Translations under genes and position numbers: made by a program | The notes under the pieces: model-generated | What the model saw: the letters and a program-made list of their open reading frames with translations, nothing else | Databases searched by the model: none | Told to the model about the DNA's origin: nothing | Source: Actinobacillus sp. | GTDB lineage: Bacteria > Pseudomonadota > Gammaproteobacteria > Enterobacterales > Pasteurellaceae | Direction of reading: 5' to 3' | Assembly: GCA_020026075.1 (NCBI GenBank) | Contig: JAHHQZ010000023.1 | Location: forward strand, 1 to 26,788 | DNA length: 26,788 nt | In this document: in pieces, positions 24,226 to 26,788 of the stretch | Layout of the letters: each line of letters starts with the position of its first letter | Numbering within the stretch: position 1 is the first letter of the stretch

Positions 24226-25161
24226 TTACGGATAAACGCTTATCCGCTCGGCGATGAGTTTGAAAAATCCCCACGCATCCACTTTTACAGCGACTTTGGT
24301 TTCTTTTAAACCTTTACCTTTTAACACACCCCATACATCGCAGTTAGTGCGTCCCATATTGTCGGTTTGGCTGGTATCGATGGTTACCGCCATTGATTTA
24401 AACTCGAACAATTCAGGTTTGAGCAAATAAGCCACCGTCATTGGGTCGTGCAATGCACCACCGTCCCAGCCGTAGCGTTCTTCGTGGTGCTTTTTGAAAA
24501 ATACCAGCAGTTCGGTGACAAAATCCCCTGTTTGGGTGTGCAGTTGACGGAACAATTCCACTACTTTGGGGTTAGCAATGGCTTGATGGGTCACGTTCAA
24601 ACCGAACATTGTTACAGGGGCGGTGGAGTTAAACACAATGTGCGCAGCATGTGGATCGGTAAGAATGTTAAATTCCGCCGCTGGTGTCCAGTTGCCGTTA
24701 TCCGTGCTGCCGCCCATTAGCACAATTTCTTTGATCAACGGCACAATGTCAGGTGCCATTTTCATTGCAAGGGCGATATTGGTTAAAGCGCCTGTGGGAA
24801 CGAGTGTCACTTCGTGAGGATACTGACGCACGCTTTCAATAATGAATAAAGCGGCGTGCTGATCCTGCACTTTTAATTGCGGCGGCGGTAAATCTGGCCC
24901 TTCTAAACCGCTTGCACCGTGACAGGATTCTGCACTAATGCGTGGGTTTAATAACGGCTCACTCGCCCCTGCAAACAGTGGCACGTTTTTATTGACCAGC
25001 GAGCAAACCACATTGGCATTTTGTGTGGTTTTGGCTAAATCAACGTTACCGAACACGGTCGTAATGCCCAGCACATCCAGCTCTGGCGAGGCTAAGGCCA
25101 ATAGAATATTAATGGCATCATCGTGTCCTGGATCGCAGTCTAAAATAATTTTTCTACGCAT
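24226..25161 (-). CDS. Ribonucleoside hydrolase (RihA/RihB-like)
   Basis: A 311-residue nucleoside hydrolase, which splits ribonucleosides into base and ribose for salvage. The calcium-binding motif DCDPGHDDAI is at residues 8-17. The segments GNWTPAAEFNILTDPHAA (around 156-173) and ALHDPMTVAYLL, with the active-site histidine, are also present. The IILDCDPGHDDAI start, EIVLMGG and GRTNCDVWGV resemble the pyrimidine-specific RihA and RihB enzymes, but I cannot choose between them, so no symbol is given. It follows ubiG after 9 bases on the same strand and is probably co-transcribed, without an obvious functional link. Confidence 0.9.
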   Translation of the reverse strand: MRRKIILDCDPGHDDAINILLALASPELDVLGITTVFGNVDLAKTTQNANVVCSLVNKNVPLFAGASEPLLNPRISAESCHGASGLEGPDLPPPQLKVQDQHAALFIIESVRQYPHEVTLVPTGALTNIALAMKMAPDIVPLIKEIVLMGGSTDNGNWTPAAEFNILTDPHAAHIVFNSTAPVTMFGLNVTHQAIANPKVVELFRQLHTQTGDFVTELLVFFKKHHEERYGWDGGALHDPMTVAYLLKPELFEFKSMAVTIDTSQTDNMGRTNCDVWGVLKGKGLKETKVAVKVDAWGFFKLIAERISVYP

Positions 25162-25170
25162 AATTTCCCC

Positions 25171-25905
25171 TTAGGCGTGCTTAAAAACGCCTATATAATT
25201 TGCCCCCACGTCCTTATTCACCCAAAAACGCCCTGTCAGCGGATTGTAATGGTAGCCATCTAGGCTTTCACAGGTGAGATTGGTTTGATCGGTGAAGTTC
25301 AATAATTCCGCAGGTTTGATGAATTTATCAAATTCGTGCGTGCCTTTTGGTAAGAGTTTTAACACATATTCCGCCCCTACAATCACAAACGCATAGGCTT
25401 TCAATGTGCGGTTGATGGTAGAAAGAAACAGCACGCCATTGGGTTTCAGCAAGGCTTGGCAGGCTTGAATAATTGAGGCTGGATCAGGCACGTGTTCTAG
25501 CATTTCCATACAGGTGATCACATCAAATTGATCCATTACGGTAAGATTAGGGTAGGTCGGAATATTTTGTAAAAATTTTTCGGCGGTAGTTTCTTGGTAA
25601 TCGATCGCCAATTCCGCCTCTTTGGCGTGCAAACGAGCTACCGCCAGCGGCGCACTCGCCATATCAATGCCTGTCACTTTCGCGCCCAGTTTCGCCATTG
25701 ATTCCGCCAAAATGCCGCCGCCGCAGCCCACGTCCAGCACTTTTTTCCCCATTAAACCATCGGCATATTGTTGAATATACGCCAAACGCACAGGGTTTAG
25801 CTGGTGAATGGGTTTAAAATCCCCTTCGGGATCCCACCAGCTTTTCGCCATTTTCTCAAATTTTGCCAGTTCATTTTTATCCACATTCAGAATGTCTTTG
25901 TTCAT
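25171..25905 (-). CDS. ubiG: Ubiquinone biosynthesis O-methyltransferase UbiG
   Basis: A 244-residue class I SAM-dependent methyltransferase that performs both O-methylations of ubiquinone synthesis. The SAM-binding motif I is VLDVGCGGGILAESMA at about residues 56-71, and CMEMLEHVPDP follows at about 130-140. The N-terminal FEKMAKSWWDPEGDFKPIHQ and LNPVRLAYI are diagnostic of UbiG, and GTHEFDKFIKPAEL is the membrane-lipid-contact region. The start is ATG at 25905 behind AAGGAAAAG. The nucleoside hydrolase follows after 9 bases. Confidence 0.96.
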   Translation of the reverse strand: MNKDILNVDKNELAKFEKMAKSWWDPEGDFKPIHQLNPVRLAYIQQYADGLMGKKVLDVGCGGGILAESMAKLGAKVTGIDMASAPLAVARLHAKEAELAIDYQETTAEKFLQNIPTYPNLTVMDQFDVITCMEMLEHVPDPASIIQACQALLKPNGVLFLSTINRTLKAYAFVIVGAEYVLKLLPKGTHEFDKFIKPAELLNFTDQTNLTCESLDGYHYNPLTGRFWVNKDVGANYIGVFKHA

Positions 25906-25932
25906 TGTCTTTTCCTTCTGCTCGTTACCACT

Positions 25933-25976
25933 TAGGCTGGAATTTTATACAAAATTTTAGCAAAAATTCCGGCCTA
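25933..25976. repeat. Intergenic palindrome between the oxidoreductase gene and ubiG
   Basis: TAGGCTGGAATTTT (25933-25946) and AAAATTCCGGCCTA (25963-25976) form a 14-bp stem around a 16-base loop containing AAAATTTT. The G-U-bearing strand is plus, but both flanking genes are on the minus strand and no T-run follows on minus. This copy therefore fits a dispersed element better than a designed terminator. Confidence 0.7.
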
Positions 25977-25987
25977 CCTTTTATTGC

Positions 25988-26575
25988 TTATTCCGCTAAG
26001 CGTTTTTGCATTTGCTGGAAAACCTGATCCAGCATCGCTTGACGCTCGGCATCCTGTACGCCGTGTACATCGCCGAGCAAGCGGTGTTCAATGTCGGTGA
26101 TTCCGCAGAAATTAAATAAGCCATCCACTAAGCAATCTTTTAGTGAACGGTCAAATCCCATACATTGGTATTTTTCTGCGCTGTTACCTAAGGTGATGAA
26201 CTGTTGCATTTTCTTGCCGTGCAACAAGCCAACAGATTTGCCGTTTTCGGTTTTATAAGCAAAGCCGTGACTTAAAATGCGATCAAAATAACCTTTTAAA
26301 ATAGCTGGAAAGCCCATCCACCAAAGAGGATAAATGATAGTGATGAAATCCGCTTGATCGATTAACTGCTGTTCGGCGACGATGTCTGCTGGCGTATGTT
26401 GGCTGGCGTTTTTTAATTCGCTTTCACTTAAAATGGGGTTGAAATTTAACGCATATAAATCTCGAATTTCCACTGAAACTTGTTGCTGTTCGCTGGCGTT
26501 GACCACAGCATTTAATACTGCTTTATTGAAACTGTCCGTACGGTTAGGGTGAGCAAAAATAATCAAATGTTGCAT
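25988..26575 (-). CDS. NAD(P)H-dependent oxidoreductase, flavodoxin-like (NQO/KefF type)
   Basis: A 195-residue flavoprotein of the NAD(P)H:quinone oxidoreductase family (YwrO/KefF/MdaB-like). The N-terminal strand and phosphate loop LIIFAHPNRTDSFNKAVL are followed by the FMN/substrate segment YPLWWMGFPAILKGYFDRI near residue 90-108 and by GKKMQQFITLGNS. Members reduce quinones or nitro compounds with two electrons using bound FAD or FMN. No KefC/KefB potassium channel gene is nearby, so a KefF role is not supported. The start is ATG at 26575; the gene is followed by the palindrome at 25933-25976. Confidence 0.88.
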   Translation of the reverse strand: MQHLIIFAHPNRTDSFNKAVLNAVVNASEQQQVSVEIRDLYALNFNPILSESELKNASQHTPADIVAEQQLIDQADFITIIYPLWWMGFPAILKGYFDRILSHGFAYKTENGKSVGLLHGKKMQQFITLGNSAEKYQCMGFDRSLKDCLVDGLFNFCGITDIEHRLLGDVHGVQDAERQAMLDQVFQQMQKRLAE

Positions 26576-26643
26576 AGCGTATCCTTAGATTGACTAAATA
26601 GGAATTATTGGCATAGCATTCTATACAAGCTACCCATTAAAAT

Positions 26644-26677
26644 AAACGGCGAAGACACTCACTCTCGCCGTTTTCTC
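26644..26677. terminator. Orphan hairpin terminator upstream of the oxidoreductase gene
   Basis: AAACGGCGA (26644-26652) and TCGCCGTTT (26665-26673) form a perfect 9-bp stem with T-rich flanks on both strands. No gene within the window ends here, so it probably terminated a neighbour that is now separated by the IS insertion at 26735. Confidence 0.7.
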
Positions 26678-26734
26678 GTAAAATTAACCAACCCAAATAA
26701 ATTTTATTAAGAATAAAATGGAAACCACCCAAAC

Positions 26735-26788
26735 TGACCTGACCCCAAAAACTTAGACTAAATTAATTTAAGGACTGGGCTCTGTATT
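26735..26788 (-). mobile_element. Right tip of a second, inverted copy of the same insertion sequence
   Basis: Bases 26735-26787 are identical, on the opposite strand, to 1-53. The element begins TGACCTGACCCC, with TG as the outermost bases as in the IS3 family, and extends out of the window to the right. Flanking bases differ between the two copies (CAAAC before this one, AGCTCGG after the other), so these are two insertions at different sites rather than one duplicated junction. Confidence 0.75.
26763..26788 (-). CDS. C-terminal end of an IS transposase OrfB (partial)
   Basis: On the minus strand, codons from 26786 down to 26763 encode YRAQSLN and a TAA stop, the same tail as at 1-25. It lies directly inside the terminal repeat, as the 3' end of IS3-family orfB does. 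Confidence 0.6.

Noticed and set aside
1..26788. Composite transposon bounded by the two IS copies
   Set aside because: The cargo is core housekeeping genes in family-typical order, so this is two independent insertions and a contig break rather than a mobile unit.
1..26788. CRISPR arrays, tRNA or rRNA genes, prophage genes
   Set aside because: No regularly spaced direct repeats, no cloverleaf-like sequences recognised by eye, and no phage-type genes were seen.

Overview
The window looks like a complete contig from the chromosome of a Pasteurellaceae bacterium (Gammaproteobacteria). Family membership is inferred from the protein sequences, from gene neighbourhoods typical of that family (aroK-aroB-dam, fabI-rnb, secM-secA-mutT, and lptC-lptA-lptB followed directly by ptsN without rpoN) and from a SecM arrest peptide ending in APIRAGP. 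The 7-mer CAAGCGG occurs 11 times, several times more than base composition predicts. This points to the Actinobacillus pleuropneumoniae-type uptake signal (ACAAGCGGT) rather than the Haemophilus influenzae type (AAGTGCGGT), but the species cannot be named from this window.

Layout. Both ends (1-53 and 26735-26788) are the 3' tip of the same IS3-family-like insertion sequence, with the transposase C-terminus and terminal inverted repeat pointing inwards. From left to right: a YidE-type transporter (-); a trimeric autotransporter adhesin split by a one-base frameshift (+); a membrane O-acyltransferase broken by two lesions (-); the aroK-aroB-dam-rraB cluster (-); fabI, rnb and pfkA (+); the secM-secA-mutT operon (-); a dciA-like gene (+); uup (-); rplM-rpsI (-); thiI (-); lptC-lptA-lptB-ptsN (+); and an NAD(P)H oxidoreductase, ubiG and a nucleoside hydrolase (-). 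No rRNA, tRNA, CRISPR or prophage genes were seen. No gene-free stretch exceeds 300 bases; the longest are 1742-2003, 8526-8765 and 19802-20046.

How the genes relate. Most of the window is core housekeeping: shikimate pathway, fatty-acid synthesis, RNA turnover, glycolysis, protein export, ribosomal proteins, tRNA thiolation, LPS transport and ubiquinone synthesis. The accessory part is confined to about 1981-5493, where two neighbouring surface-related genes are both damaged, suggesting loss or switching of surface structures.

I did not find a clear undescribed multi-gene system. The observations most worth following are: a SecM homologue whose true start is a GTG behind a good promoter; a PtsN in which the phosphorylated histidine is lysine and which carries two CxxC motifs; a family of intergenic palindromes built on GGCTGGAAT/ATTCCGGCC, several of which serve as terminators; and a terminator-like hairpin directly after the probable rplM promoter.
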